Shown: piece by piece, positions 37,243 to 46,785 of the stretch
How the letters are laid out: every line of letters starts with the position of its first letter
Position numbering within the stretch: the first letter of the stretch is position 1
Source: Methanobrevibacter sp.
GTDB taxonomy: Archaea > Methanobacteriota > Methanobacteria > Methanobacteriales > Methanobacteriaceae
Direction of reading: 5' to 3'
DNA length: 64,000 nt
NCBI RefSeq assembly: GCF_030539875.1
Contig: NZ_JAUNXI010000001.1
Location: forward strand, 114,640-178,639
Notes under the pieces: generated by a model
Database searches by the model: none
What the model saw: only the letters and a program-made list of their open reading frames with translations
What the model was told of the DNA's origin: nothing
Program-made: the position numbers and the translations under genes

Positions 37243-38251
37243 TATTGTTTATAGGTTAAAATCCCCTAAATTTTTTGAGGAAAATATTGACGAGATTGAA
37301 TTGGACGGAGTCATAGTCAGACCGACTTATCTTTCAATCTGTCAGGCTGATCAAAGATATTACCAGGGCTCACGTCCTGCCGAGATTCTGGAAGAAAAAT
37401 TACCCATGGCTTTAATTCATGAAGGAATAGGGGAAGTCGTTTATGACGGGTCCGGTGAATTTAAATCCGGAGACAGTGTTGTAATGATTCCAAACACTCT
37501 CGATAAAAAGGATGTTTATAGTGCAAATTACTCTTACGGTTCTAAATTCAGGGGAAGTGGTTTTGATGGATTCACTTCTGATTTAATTAAATTGGATTCT
37601 GATAGGCTTGTTAAAATACCGGATGATTTCAATCCTCATGTTGCGGCATTCATTGAATTAATTTCAGTTGCATATCAGGGAATATCTAAATTTAATGAGA
37701 TTGCAACCACTCCAAAAGAGGCACTGGGTGTTTGGGGAGATGGCAATTTAGGTTTCATTACTTCCCTTCTTTTAAAAGACAGATTTCCTGATTCCAAAGT
37801 CATTGTATTTGGAAAACATTCGGATAATTTAAGTTTGTTTTCTTTTGCTGATGGCATTTATCAGATACATAATGTCCCTGAAGATTTAGTAATTGACCAT
37901 GCTTTTGAATGTGTCGGTTCAAGTGCATCTCAATCAGCCATTAACCAGAGTATTGACTTAATCAACCCTCAGGGAATAATAAACTTATTTGGTGTAAGCG
38001 AATATCCCATACCAATCAATACACGTATGGTTTTAGAAAAAGGATTGACAATTCAGGGAAACAGCAGATCTGAGAGAGAAGATTTTGTTGGTGTTGTTAA
38101 AACACTCAAACAAAACCCTAAGCTTTTTGAGTATTTGGAAAAATTAGTCACCAATATATGTGAAATAAATTCTTTAAACGATTTAAAAGAGTCTTTTGAT
38201 GTGGACCATATTTCAAATTTTGGAAAAACAATTTTGAAATGGAATAAATAG
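37235..38251 (+). CDS. TarJ-like ribitol-5-phosphate dehydrogenase (zinc MDR family)
   Basis: 338 residues of the medium-chain dehydrogenase type: catalytic-domain ICQADQRYYQGSRP with the zinc-ligand Cys, MALIHEGIGEVVYDG, and the nucleotide-binding WGDGNLGFITSLLL (about 168-181). TarJ reduces ribulose-5-phosphate to ribitol-5-phosphate with NADPH, which TarI then activates. The QADQRYY and GNSRSEREDF features match what I recall of TarJ. Start ATG 37235 with GAGG upstream, overlapping the cytidylyltransferase end. Substrate assignment rests on the pairing. Confidence 0.83.
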   Translation: MINIVYRLKSPKFFEENIDEIELDGVIVRPTYLSICQADQRYYQGSRPAEILEEKLPMALIHEGIGEVVYDGSGEFKSGDSVVMIPNTLDKKDVYSANYSYGSKFRGSGFDGFTSDLIKLDSDRLVKIPDDFNPHVAAFIELISVAYQGISKFNEIATTPKEALGVWGDGNLGFITSLLLKDRFPDSKVIVFGKHSDNLSLFSFADGIYQIHNVPEDLVIDHAFECVGSSASQSAINQSIDLINPQGIINLFGVSEYPIPINTRMVLEKGLTIQGNSRSEREDFVGVVKTLKQNPKLFEYLEKLVTNICEINSLNDLKESFDVDHISNFGKTILKWNK

Positions 38252-38252
38252 T

Positions 38253-38780
38253 TTAATAATGAATTTCATTAATTATTCTAAAGTATTCTTTTCTAAAATA
38301 ATTTCTTTCTTCTTTTTTACATATCACTGGCATCATTGCCAATGCATATAAATCATCATTATCCAGCATTTCTCCTTTTGCCATTTTTGCTTTGATTATA
38401 TTGAGCAGGATATGTGCGGGGTTTTCTTCGATGCAGGCTAATTTGATTGAAAAATCTGCTTCTGATTTGATTTCACATTCCTTGACACGAACATTGACTG
38501 TATTTGGGCAGATTATGTATATTGAGACATGTTTTCGGTTTGTCTCAAACAGTGCTTCTGCAAGTTCCACATATTTTACAAGTTCATCTTCTGTAAAATC
38601 GGTTATTTGCAATTCCAAATCAATTATTTCGTCATTTTCAGTAATGAAAATGTTTCCTTCTTGATAGATATTTTCATCCAATCTTAAATTCTGAATTGGA
38701 AGATGGCATTTAATTTTTCTTTTATCCTTAAATGTTTCTTTTATGAATTTTGTTTTCATTATGAAATCTTGCTTATTCAT
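38253..38780 (-). CDS. Hypothetical protein, possible short Rpn/PD-(D/E)XK-type protein
   Basis: 175 residues on the minus strand with a GAGGTT ribosome site before ATG 38780. EIIDLELQITDF resembles the D...ExQ core of Rpn-type recombination-promoting nucleases, and the helix-rich C-terminus (MLDNDDLYALAMMPVICKKEERNYF) resembles their MPLM/K-rich tail. It is shorter than typical members (about 250-300). The usual N-terminal DxxFK segment is not evident, so it may be a reduced or degenerate copy. Its stop lies 1 base from the tarJ-like stop (convergent). Confidence 0.62.
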   Translation of the reverse strand: MNKQDFIMKTKFIKETFKDKRKIKCHLPIQNLRLDENIYQEGNIFITENDEIIDLELQITDFTEDELVKYVELAEALFETNRKHVSIYIICPNTVNVRVKECEIKSEADFSIKLACIEENPAHILLNIIKAKMAKGEMLDNDDLYALAMMPVICKKEERNYFRKEYFRIINEIHY

Positions 38781-38948
38781 TGTTTAACCTCGGATAATAT
38801 TAATTTACATTCTTTATATCTGATTTTAATATTAATAAATTGGTCAGTTATTTATTAAATCAATTTTACAAGGTTAAATCAATTTTAAATCAATCTAGTG
38901 TATTTTTATAACACTTTAAAAAAAGATGAATTAAGAGTTGGAAAACTC

Positions 38949-40313
38949 TTAATTTCCAAATTTCGCTTTAAGTCTTCCGACTTCATATCTTGCAAATAGG
39001 TAATTCAATATACTTGCTACTGCTCTTCCAATACATAGTCCTAACCAGATTCCAACAAGACCGAAATTGAAAACAAAAACAAACAAGTAAACTAGAGGAA
39101 CTACAAATATGATTTCTCTAAGTATTGTAAACATTAAACTGTAAATTCCTTTTCCGATTCCCTGATAGAAAAAGCTTGACGGTATTCCAATACCTGTTAA
39201 AATTAATGCCGGACATGCAATCTGAAGATATAATGCAATTCCCGGAACCAAACTTGCAGTTTCAGCAGTATATGCAAATATTGTAGCTAATGGTGTTGCA
39301 AAGATTACTAAAATTAAGGTAATTGCAGTACCTAATGCTAAACCAAATTTAGAACCGTATGTATGTGTTCTTGATAAATAATCTCCATTTTTAGCACCAA
39401 ATGCACTTCCGGATACTGCAATAACTGCAGACCCGATAGCTGTAAGAGGCATTATTGCAAATAAGTATAATCTCTGACCTGATGTAAATGTAGCAATTCC
39501 GTAATCTCCTCCAACTTGGGATATTATGATTAGATAAATGGACATTGCAATTGCCATTATTAACATATCAAGGGATGATGGAATTCCGACTTTTAAAATA
39601 TCTTTTGCCAAGTTTAAGTCAGATTTAAAATTTTTAAGAGTAACATTGACATAAGTGTCTTTTTTAATTAATATCCAATAGAGCATGACAAAGGCTGCAA
39701 TTGCGGAACTTACAATTGTTGCAATAGATGCTCCTGCAGAACCTAATCCTAAAGTGTAGATGAATATAGGATCCAAGGTTGCATTTAAAATAACTGTAAT
39801 AACTACAACATACATTGAACGTTTCATATCTCCTTCTCCACGAAGGATTCCGCTGCATCCGTTTGAAAACATAAATGCTATTAAACCTAAAAATAATGGA
39901 GTACTATAAGCTAATGCTTCATTTAATGTTTGTCCACTAGCCCCATAACTCATTAGCAACGGTTTTTGAATTATTAACAAAACGATTGTTAAAATAATCG
40001 ATGCTATTAAAAAAATAAACAAAGAGTGCTCTACAGATTTATTTGCCATTTCATGATTCTTTGCACCAATGAATCTTGAAATACTACTTGTTGCACCATT
40101 CCCTAGTCCAACACTTGCTCCATTCAACACCATAAATATAGGTGTTACAAACCCTATTCCTGCTATGGCTGTTGGTCCAAGTCCAGCTACCCAGATACCG
40201 TCAATGATATTGTATAATGCGGTTAAAATCATTGATATCATTATTGGTATGGCTAATTTTTTAACAGCCGTTTCAGGGTTCCCCCTCATTAACTCTACAT
40301 TTTTATTAGTCAT
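38949..40313 (-). CDS. MATE family efflux transporter
   Basis: 454 residues with twelve predicted helices in two related halves. The first helix region reads IPIMISMILTALYNIIDGIWVAGLGPTAIAGIG, the classic MATE start, and the second half begins GIPSSLDMLIMAIAMSIYLIIISQVGG. It would exchange Na+ or H+ for cationic or amphipathic compounds. Single gene, substrate unknown. Confidence 0.93.
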   Translation of the reverse strand: MTNKNVELMRGNPETAVKKLAIPIMISMILTALYNIIDGIWVAGLGPTAIAGIGFVTPIFMVLNGASVGLGNGATSSISRFIGAKNHEMANKSVEHSLFIFLIASIILTIVLLIIQKPLLMSYGASGQTLNEALAYSTPLFLGLIAFMFSNGCSGILRGEGDMKRSMYVVVITVILNATLDPIFIYTLGLGSAGASIATIVSSAIAAFVMLYWILIKKDTYVNVTLKNFKSDLNLAKDILKVGIPSSLDMLIMAIAMSIYLIIISQVGGDYGIATFTSGQRLYLFAIMPLTAIGSAVIAVSGSAFGAKNGDYLSRTHTYGSKFGLALGTAITLILVIFATPLATIFAYTAETASLVPGIALYLQIACPALILTGIGIPSSFFYQGIGKGIYSLMFTILREIIFVVPLVYLFVFVFNFGLVGIWLGLCIGRAVASILNYLFARYEVGRLKAKFGN

Positions 40314-40426
40314 AATTCCTATATTAGATTATCATAGTATTTAATAGTAATATTTGATTGCGGAATTAGTTTCAATGCAATGTTGAAATTTATAAAAAAT
40401 AAGAAGTAGAAGTTAGTAATTAACTT

Positions 40427-42262
40427 CTAAAATAAGTCGCTTTCTTTTAAACGTTCTTCAAAGTAGTGAGATGCTTTGTCTGCTTTTTGTTTAATAAGTG
40501 TTGCAACAATAACGGTCACTATTCCAATAACTACAAGAATGGTTAATGCAGGTATGTAATTTGACCAAACCACACCTAACTGTGCTTCACGTATTAATGT
40601 AATTGCATAGGTCATTGGTAAATATGGGTATAATATTTGGAAAAATCTGTGCATAATTTCGATTGGGTAAATTCCTCCGGTTCCAGATATTTGAAGTACC
40701 AAAAGAACAATTCCAATAGCTTTTCCAACTTGACCTAATGCAGAAATAAATGAATACATTAAAATCATAAATACTACCGATATTAGAACTGCAGAAAATA
40801 TGAATAATGGTGTATTATCAATATAAACACCTAAAAGATATGTTCCGGCTATTGTGACTCCTGCCTGAAGTATGCTCATTATTATGAAAAATCCTAATTT
40901 ACCAAAATACATTTCACTTGGAGTATATTTAGTTCCTTCACTTATTCCTCTTCTTATCATTACGCAAGTAAGTATAGCACCTACCCACATGGACAATACG
41001 AGATAAAAAGGAGCTACATTGGACCCGTAATTAGGTACTGGAAATACTTCGTTCCTATCTAATTTTACAGGTGAGAAGAAGTAGTCTCCAAGCAGTGTTT
41101 CATTAACTCCTGTGATGCTTTGAAGTGAATTTGCAGAAGCTCCTAGAGCACCTGCTGCTGCAAATAAAGCTTGTGATGCAGAACTTGAAAGCATTTGAGC
41201 ACCGGCTGCAAGACTTAATGATCCTTTTGCAAGTTCAACAGAACCTCCTGCCAGTTTATTGGCGCCTCCTGCAACATCATTGGAACCGTCAGCTAATTTT
41301 GATGAACTTTCAGCAAGTTGAGCAGAACCGTCTGCTAAATTGGATGAACCTTTAGCTAATTCGCCGCTGCTGTTTGCAAGTTTAATATTTCCTTCAACAT
41401 ATTGTTTCATAGGATCTGGAAGTGTTGACGGATCTATTTGTGATTGTATATCTTTTGATCCTTGTTCAATGGCACCAGCGCTTTCTTTAATAGATGATGA
41501 ACCTTGTTTTACGTCATTTGCTCCTTGTTTGATTGCAGATGAACCTTGTTGAATCTGATCCGCACCGCTTTGAACTTGGCTTGCCCCACTTTCCACATCA
41601 TTTATTCCGGAGGATACCTGGTTGGCTCCTGAGGATATCTGTGATGAACCGGCTACAAGCTGACTTCCTCCACTTGATAATTGACTGGCACCTGATGCAA
41701 GGCCTTCTTGCAATTCTCCAAGTTTTCCATAAGCTGCAAGGTTTATAATTTCAATAATTTTAGAGTTGAGTGTTGTATAAACGGTATTTGCAGCACTGTC
41801 TGTTAATTTATTAGCTACAGGATTTGTTTTAATATTGACAACATATTCTAGTTGGGCCTGTTTTGGTTTATCGGTTGTAATTGAAACTACATTTTTACTG
41901 AGATTTTTAGGTATTATTATGCCGGCATAGTAATCTCCGTTATTTACACCGTCTCTTAGTTCTTTTTCAGTTACAAAAGTCCAATCAAATTTCGTGTCAT
42001 TTTTTAATTCTTTAACAAGCTCGTTTCCAACGTTTAACTTCACATCATTATACTCTGTTCCATTATCCAGATTTGCTATTGCAAATTGCACATCATCTGT
42101 ATTTTCATAAGGATTCCAACATGCTTGGATATTTATAATGGCATAAAGTGAGGGTAAAATGATTATCCCAATTAATACAATCATTACTATTGGATTTGAC
42201 AATGATGCTTTAAAATCACGTTTCATTATCTCAATAATATTATTAAAATTTATTCTATCCAT
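40427..42262 (-). CDS. YhgE/Pip domain membrane protein (ABC-2-like)
   Basis: 611 residues. One N-terminal helix (about 20-42) is followed by a large external region and five or six C-terminal helices (about 425-600). Between them, residues about 190-370 hold a long string of degenerate 7-residue repeats (SSGxxQ/xxGSxxL) that should form an extended coiled or parallel helical stalk. This matches the YhgE/Pip family, related to ABC-2 permeases and to phage-infection and type VII-associated proteins in Gram-positive bacteria. Function in archaea is unknown. Confidence 0.9.
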   Translation of the reverse strand: MDRINFNNIIEIMKRDFKASLSNPIVMIVLIGIIILPSLYAIINIQACWNPYENTDDVQFAIANLDNGTEYNDVKLNVGNELVKELKNDTKFDWTFVTEKELRDGVNNGDYYAGIIIPKNLSKNVVSITTDKPKQAQLEYVVNIKTNPVANKLTDSAANTVYTTLNSKIIEIINLAAYGKLGELQEGLASGASQLSSGGSQLVAGSSQISSGANQVSSGINDVESGASQVQSGADQIQQGSSAIKQGANDVKQGSSSIKESAGAIEQGSKDIQSQIDPSTLPDPMKQYVEGNIKLANSSGELAKGSSNLADGSAQLAESSSKLADGSNDVAGGANKLAGGSVELAKGSLSLAAGAQMLSSSASQALFAAAGALGASANSLQSITGVNETLLGDYFFSPVKLDRNEVFPVPNYGSNVAPFYLVLSMWVGAILTCVMIRRGISEGTKYTPSEMYFGKLGFFIIMSILQAGVTIAGTYLLGVYIDNTPLFIFSAVLISVVFMILMYSFISALGQVGKAIGIVLLVLQISGTGGIYPIEIMHRFFQILYPYLPMTYAITLIREAQLGVVWSNYIPALTILVVIGIVTVIVATLIKQKADKASHYFEERLKESDLF

Positions 42263-42821
42263 TGTAAACCTCTTTTTTTTAAAATAATTCTAGTTTTTGA
42301 CGTGAAGAGAATTTTGCATGGTTTAAAAACTTTTTTATCTTAACTTCTTTCTACTGCTTTATTTTGCATATGAAGTGTTTTTCATAATTCTCAATTCTTT
42401 TAAAATATCATTGTGGAAATAATATATTTAAAAAGACACTCTACTAGAATGCATTATATAATGTTTAGATTAATTAATATAAAAACTATATGTTATGTAT
42501 AATTAATCCCTACTGTTGTATGTCATTGTGATGATTTAAACATATATGTTAGTTCTTTGTTTTGAGAGTCTGTAAAGTAAATTTTTCCTTGGCATTTTTC
42601 TTTTAGTTTACAATTGAAGCATTATTTTTCAAAAATTTATTTTTGAGTTCTGGCGATGGCTTTTGTTTCTTATAAGAAATAACGAAATTGAGGCAAAACA
42701 TTAAATTAATATAAAAAATATAATATCACTAAATCAAAACTGGAATGCTTTCTTAACTGAAAGCAGCTATTGCATTTGGCAATTTTAAAATCATTGCTAA
42801 TGAAATATAAAAGGTGTTTAT
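42263..42821. other. Intergenic region with dispersed repeat
   Basis: 559 bases between divergent genes, AT-rich. Around 42611-42653 it carries a segment (CAATTGAAGCATTATTTTT and ATTTTTGAGT blocks) that recurs at 48481-48520. Promoters for both flanking genes must lie here but none can be fixed with confidence. No gene seen. Confidence 0.5.
42611..42653. repeat. Dispersed intergenic repeat, copy 1
   Basis: 19 identical bases (CAATTGAAGCATTATTTTT), a 10-base variable part, then ATTTTTGAGT, shared with 48481-48524. Confidence 0.6.
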
Positions 42822-43745
42822 GTGAGTGAACAAAAATTAGAAATTTTTAATGTTTTAAATTTTTTAAATAACGGTTATGAACTTGATGATATTTTAAATG
42901 AAGGTAATTTCGCAACTTTTCCATCAGCACAGGACTGTATTAAATATTTAGTTGATGAAGGATATCTTGAAGGCGATTTTGATGTAAGTGTTGGTGGCGG
43001 TGAATCATTAACTGAAGAAGAAGTATCTAAAAAATACACAGTTGCCGAGTTAAAGGATATTTTAAGAGAAAACGGTTTGAAAGTTTCAGGTAAAAAACAA
43101 GAGTTAGTTGAAAGGGTTTTACCTGTATTATGTGGCGGATCAGGTGATGAAGATGTTGGAAGTGAATCACATGATTTGGAATTAACTGACAAGGCACATG
43201 AATTCTTAAAAGAAAATGATTGGATGGATTTATACATGTTTGCACTTGTGGCATTCAGGTTTGAAGATTATGAAACCTATGTTGCAGGTTCATCTTTAGA
43301 TAAAATAGAAACCGGTTTAAAATTCTGTGATGAAATTATTTCAAGAGCATTAATTGCTAATCAGTTTTTGGTTTTCATTGATGCGTTATCTGCAAAAGCA
43401 CATGTTTATGCCTATGATGGGGATTATGAATCATTTTTAGATTATGATTTGCAGCGTTTCATATTGGGATTAAATCCTATTGTAATGGATGCGCAAACTT
43501 ATGCGGGGTATGATGTTATTAATCATGCAAATTTAATTAATCTAAAAAATGTTTCTGAAAAATTTGATTTTGGAAGTTTAAAGAAAAGATTTGATAAAAT
43601 CTGGAATAAATCCCATATCAAAAATACAACCGTACCTAAAAAAATCTGTTTTAAAACTTTAAAGAAAGCTATTGGCGGTGCAGATTTAGAGGAACTCAAC
43701 TTAGAGTTAAAAGAAAAATACTTTAATAAAAAATATGGAATTTAA
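42822..43745 (+). CDS. SAP-domain protein
   Basis: 307 residues starting at GTG 42822 (MSEQKLE); the overlapping ATG at 42820 reads straight into a stop. Residues about 72-105 are a SAP motif (YTVAELKDILRENGLKVSGKKQELVERVL), a helix-turn-helix that binds nucleic acid in other proteins. The flanking parts are helical and unrecognised. AAGGTG lies just upstream. Possibly a DNA-associated regulator; function unknown. Confidence 0.82.
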   Translation: MSEQKLEIFNVLNFLNNGYELDDILNEGNFATFPSAQDCIKYLVDEGYLEGDFDVSVGGGESLTEEEVSKKYTVAELKDILRENGLKVSGKKQELVERVLPVLCGGSGDEDVGSESHDLELTDKAHEFLKENDWMDLYMFALVAFRFEDYETYVAGSSLDKIETGLKFCDEIISRALIANQFLVFIDALSAKAHVYAYDGDYESFLDYDLQRFILGLNPIVMDAQTYAGYDVINHANLINLKNVSEKFDFGSLKKRFDKIWNKSHIKNTTVPKKICFKTLKKAIGGADLEELNLELKEKYFNKKYGI

Positions 43746-43904
43746 TTTAAGCAGATAGCTTTTTTTTGCAGATTGCTTTTAAATTTCTATTTTTATACTT
43801 TTTTTATAGTAATTTTTTAGCTATGAATTCGAAAATTCACTGTTAATGCTGGGATTTGACGCTTATTTTTTGCAGCTCTTTTTAAATTTAAAGAGTTCAT
43901 GACA

Positions 43905-43930
43905 CAGATATATAAATGTTTATATACTTT
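43905..43930 (+). promoter_or_regulatory. TATA-like promoter before the 82-residue protein
   Basis: CAGATATATAAATG followed by TTTATATACTTTT, about 35 bases upstream of ATG 43961. Confidence 0.55.
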
Positions 43931-43960
43931 TTAGGTTAACTATGATTAAAGGTGATATTA

Positions 43961-44209
43961 ATGACAAACTTGGATAAGGATGTTGAAGAAAAAATTTTAG
44001 CTATTGTTGAAAAATATCAGAAAGAGGACACAAAACTTTTAAACTACCTGATTACCGATGATGAAATTACATTTTTCTCACCATTGGCTAATGGCAGTGC
44101 GATAACTGCTGAAGACTTACAGAAAGTTGCAGATATTTTAGAAGGTTCATTTAAAGGAATGGAAGTTGTAAATCAGGAATACAGATTTACCTTTAAATTT
44201 TGTTTATAA
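43961..44209 (+). CDS. Hypothetical protein (82 aa)
   Basis: A small acidic soluble protein with a predicted helix-strand-helix pattern and no cysteine pairs except one at the end (FKFCL). Start placed at ATG 43961 because AAAGGTGAT immediately precedes it; the GTG at 43952 lies inside that site. It has its own promoter and is separated from argB by about 180 bases. No family recognised. Confidence 0.75.
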   Translation: MTNLDKDVEEKILAIVEKYQKEDTKLLNYLITDDEITFFSPLANGSAITAEDLQKVADILEGSFKGMEVVNQEYRFTFKFCL

Positions 44210-44392
44210 TGGGGTTAATCAACCCCTGAAATATTTTTTTTATAAGTTTGCATTTAAACAAAATCATCTTTATTGATTTGAAATAAAATTTTTTCACAGT
44301 CTTTAATGTTATGTGCAATATATAATTACATTAAAGAATATAATTTATAATGTACAACTTATGATTAAAAAAATTATTAATTCAGTGATTAA

Positions 44393-45256
44393 ATGAAAGA
44401 TATAAATGTATTAATCGAAGCTTTGCCTTATATAAAAAAGTTTCATGATAAAAAAATCTTAATTAAATATGGTGGACATGCAATGGTTGATGATGAAGCA
44501 AAATCATCTACAGCACGTGACACAGTTTTACTTAAATATGTTGGGATGAAACCTCTTATTGTACATGGGGGAGGTCCGGAAATATCCAGATCAATGGATA
44601 AATTAGGTAAGGAGCCTAAATTTATCAAAGGTTTAAGAGTAACCGACGAAGAAACTATGGAAATTATTGAAATGGTGTTGGTCGGTAAGATTTCAACAGA
44701 AATCGTATCAGAACTTATTAAACATGATGGGGATGCAATAAGTCTGTCTGGAAAAGATTCAAGCTTGATTTTTGCCCATAAAAAAGAGGCTAGAAAAATC
44801 GATGAAGAAGTCATAGATTTAGGCCTTGTAGGTGAAGTTGACTGTGTAAACACCAAGCTGCTTAAAATGTTCTTGGACAACGATTATATTCCGGTCATAT
44901 CTCCTGTGGGAATTGCAGAAGATGGAACCAGTTTGAATTTAAACGCAGATACTGCAGCTGGAGAAGTTGCAAGTGCAGTCGGCGCTGAAAAATTAATTAT
45001 TTTAACTGATGTTCCTGGTGTTTTAAGAGATCCTGATGATCCAAAATCCCTAATTCAAAAGATTAGAATTTCAGAAGTTCAGGGTTTAATTGAAGAGGGA
45101 GTTATTTCAGGCGGAATGATTCCGAAAATCGAAACATGTGTAAAAGCTATTGAAAATGGTGTTAAATCCTGCCATATCATTGACGGACGTAAGAAACATT
45201 CCCTTCTATTTGAAATATTTACTACAGATGGCATCGGAACCATGATTTATAAATAA
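44393..45256 (+). CDS. argB: Acetylglutamate kinase
   Basis: 287 residues of the amino-acid kinase fold. Key segments: [13 protein letters not shown] (phosphate loop Lys), [45 protein letters not shown] and [10 protein letters not shown]. It phosphorylates N-acetylglutamate in arginine synthesis, using the product of argJ. There is only a weak GTGATT ribosome site. The segment after the stop forms a hairpin (GAATCCTCTGATTC) before a T run at about 45280-45318. Confidence 0.96.
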   Translation: MKDINVLIEALPYIKKFHDKKILIKYGGHAMVDDEAKSSTARDTVLLKYVGMKPLIVHGGGPEISRSMDKLGKEPKFIKGLRVTDEETMEIIEMVLVGKISTEIVSELIKHDGDAISLSGKDSSLIFAHKKEARKIDEEVIDLGLVGEVDCVNTKLLKMFLDNDYIPVISPVGIAEDGTSLNLNADTAAGEVASAVGAEKLIILTDVPGVLRDPDDPKSLIQKIRISEVQGLIEEGVISGGMIPKIETCVKAIENGVKSCHIIDGRKKHSLLFEIFTTDGIGTMIYK

Positions 45257-45315
45257 TCACAGAAAAAATAAGGGAGTTAGAATCCTCTGATTCTAATTCC
45301 AAAAAAAACTTTTTT

Positions 45316-46785
45316 TTATTTTTTAAACATTTTTCTAAGTTCTCTTCTAAGTAATTTCCAGCCGTTTACTCTTGGAAGTTCATCGATTGCAAATATTTCT
45401 CTTGGAACTTTATATCTTGATAAGTTTTCACGGGCGTATTTAATTAACCCTTCACGGTCTTCTTTATTTTCCCAAACAACTGCTGCAACAGGAATTTCTC
45501 CTCTATGACAGTCGTTTATGCTGAAAATGGATATTTCCTTAACCTCAGGATATTTAATTAGCACTTCTTCAACTTCAGTAGGATAGATTTTCCATCCGCT
45601 CATTACAATCATGTCCTTCTTACGGTCTGTAATGAATAAACGGTTATCTTTATCAACATATCCAATATCACCAGTTAAAAACCATCCGTCATCTAAAAAT
45701 GATTCTTTAGTTTTTTCTTCATTGCCCCAATATCCTTTAGCGATTGCAGGTCCTCTAAGTGCAATTTCTCCCTGCTTGTATTGTGGCAATATTTTATTGG
45801 AGTCATTCTCATCAACAATTTTCACTTCTGAAAAACAGACGGGATGGCCAACGCTTTCAAACCTGTCAGCTTCTTTATAATCTTCTGGTCTGATAACTGT
45901 GCCGGTTCCAATTACAATTGTTTCAGACAATCCATATGCATTAATAATTGGTATTCCGTAGGTTTGATGAAAATCTTTCCATATTTTCTTATGTAATGGT
46001 CCTCCTCCGGAGATAATCTCACGAACACTTTTAAGTTGGCTGCGGGCATCCATTGTAGTTAATGAATGGATTACGGGAGGCATTCCTGTTAAAACAGTAA
46101 CTTTCTCCTTTTCGCACAATTCCAGATATTCATCAATATTGAACTGTTCAATCATAATGTAGTAAGCAGCAGCCCTTAAAGCAGCAATAGCCCATGATAG
46201 GCCAACATGTGCCATAGGATAAATTCCTAAAAATACGTCGTCTTGTTTTAAGGTTAATACGTCACATTCATTGTGGATTGCTGTGAAATAATTTCCATGG
46301 GTAAGCATAGCACCTTTAGGTTGTCCTGTAGTGCCTGATGTATATTGTAATTGGCATAAATCGTCCCAATCAGTATTTTCAGATTCTAAAACCTCGCAAT
46401 TTCTAAATTCTGAAATATTTTCAAGAATATGTGTATCAATATCAATAATGTCTTTTGCTTTTTTATCTGTAATCATTAATTTTGCCTTTGAATCACTTAC
46501 AATGTATTCAAGTTCGTTAGATGTAAAGACCCTGTTTGTTGGAATGGCTATTGCACCTATCCTCCATATTGCAAAAAGGGAAAATAAATATTCTTCTGAA
46601 TTTTTTAAATAAATTATGACTCTGTCGCCTTTTTTAATTCCCAATTCCTTTAAATTTCTTCCAATCTCTGATACTATGGATAAAATTTCACTGGAAGTAT
46701 ATTTTTCGCCGGTTGTGGAATTGTATAAGACGTTTTTATCTAAACGTTTTGAATTTGCATCTAAAAAAGTAGTAATATTCAACAT
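45316..46785 (-). CDS. AMP-dependent acyl-CoA synthetase/ligase
   Basis: 489 residues with the adenylation motifs QYTSGTTGQPKGAM, AYGLSET, GYWGNEEKTKESF, DDGWFLTGDIGYVD, DRKKDMI and the C-terminal catalytic Lys region PRVNGWKLLRREL. It activates a fatty or other carboxylic acid to its CoA thioester. Its ATG directly follows the TAA of the dehydrogenase at 46786 with no gap, so the two are cotranscribed and coupled. Specificity is unknown; the pairing hints at a 2-oxoacid or branched-acid pathway. Confidence 0.92.
   Translation of the reverse strand: MLNITTFLDANSKRLDKNVLYNSTTGEKYTSSEILSIVSEIGRNLKELGIKKGDRVIIYLKNSEEYLFSLFAIWRIGAIAIPTNRVFTSNELEYIVSDSKAKLMITDKKAKDIIDIDTHILENISEFRNCEVLESENTDWDDLCQLQYTSGTTGQPKGAMLTHGNYFTAIHNECDVLTLKQDDVFLGIYPMAHVGLSWAIAALRAAAYYIMIEQFNIDEYLELCEKEKVTVLTGMPPVIHSLTTMDARSQLKSVREIISGGGPLHKKIWKDFHQTYGIPIINAYGLSETIVIGTGTVIRPEDYKEADRFESVGHPVCFSEVKIVDENDSNKILPQYKQGEIALRGPAIAKGYWGNEEKTKESFLDDGWFLTGDIGYVDKDNRLFITDRKKDMIVMSGWKIYPTEVEEVLIKYPEVKEISIFSINDCHRGEIPVAAVVWENKEDREGLIKYARENLSRYKVPREIFAIDELPRVNGWKLLRRELRKMFKK

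Noticed and set aside
41125..41748. Plus-strand open frames inside the YhgE/Pip gene.
   Set aside because: They are antisense readings of the Ser/Gly/Gln-rich heptad repeat with no ribosome sites and no sensible protein composition.
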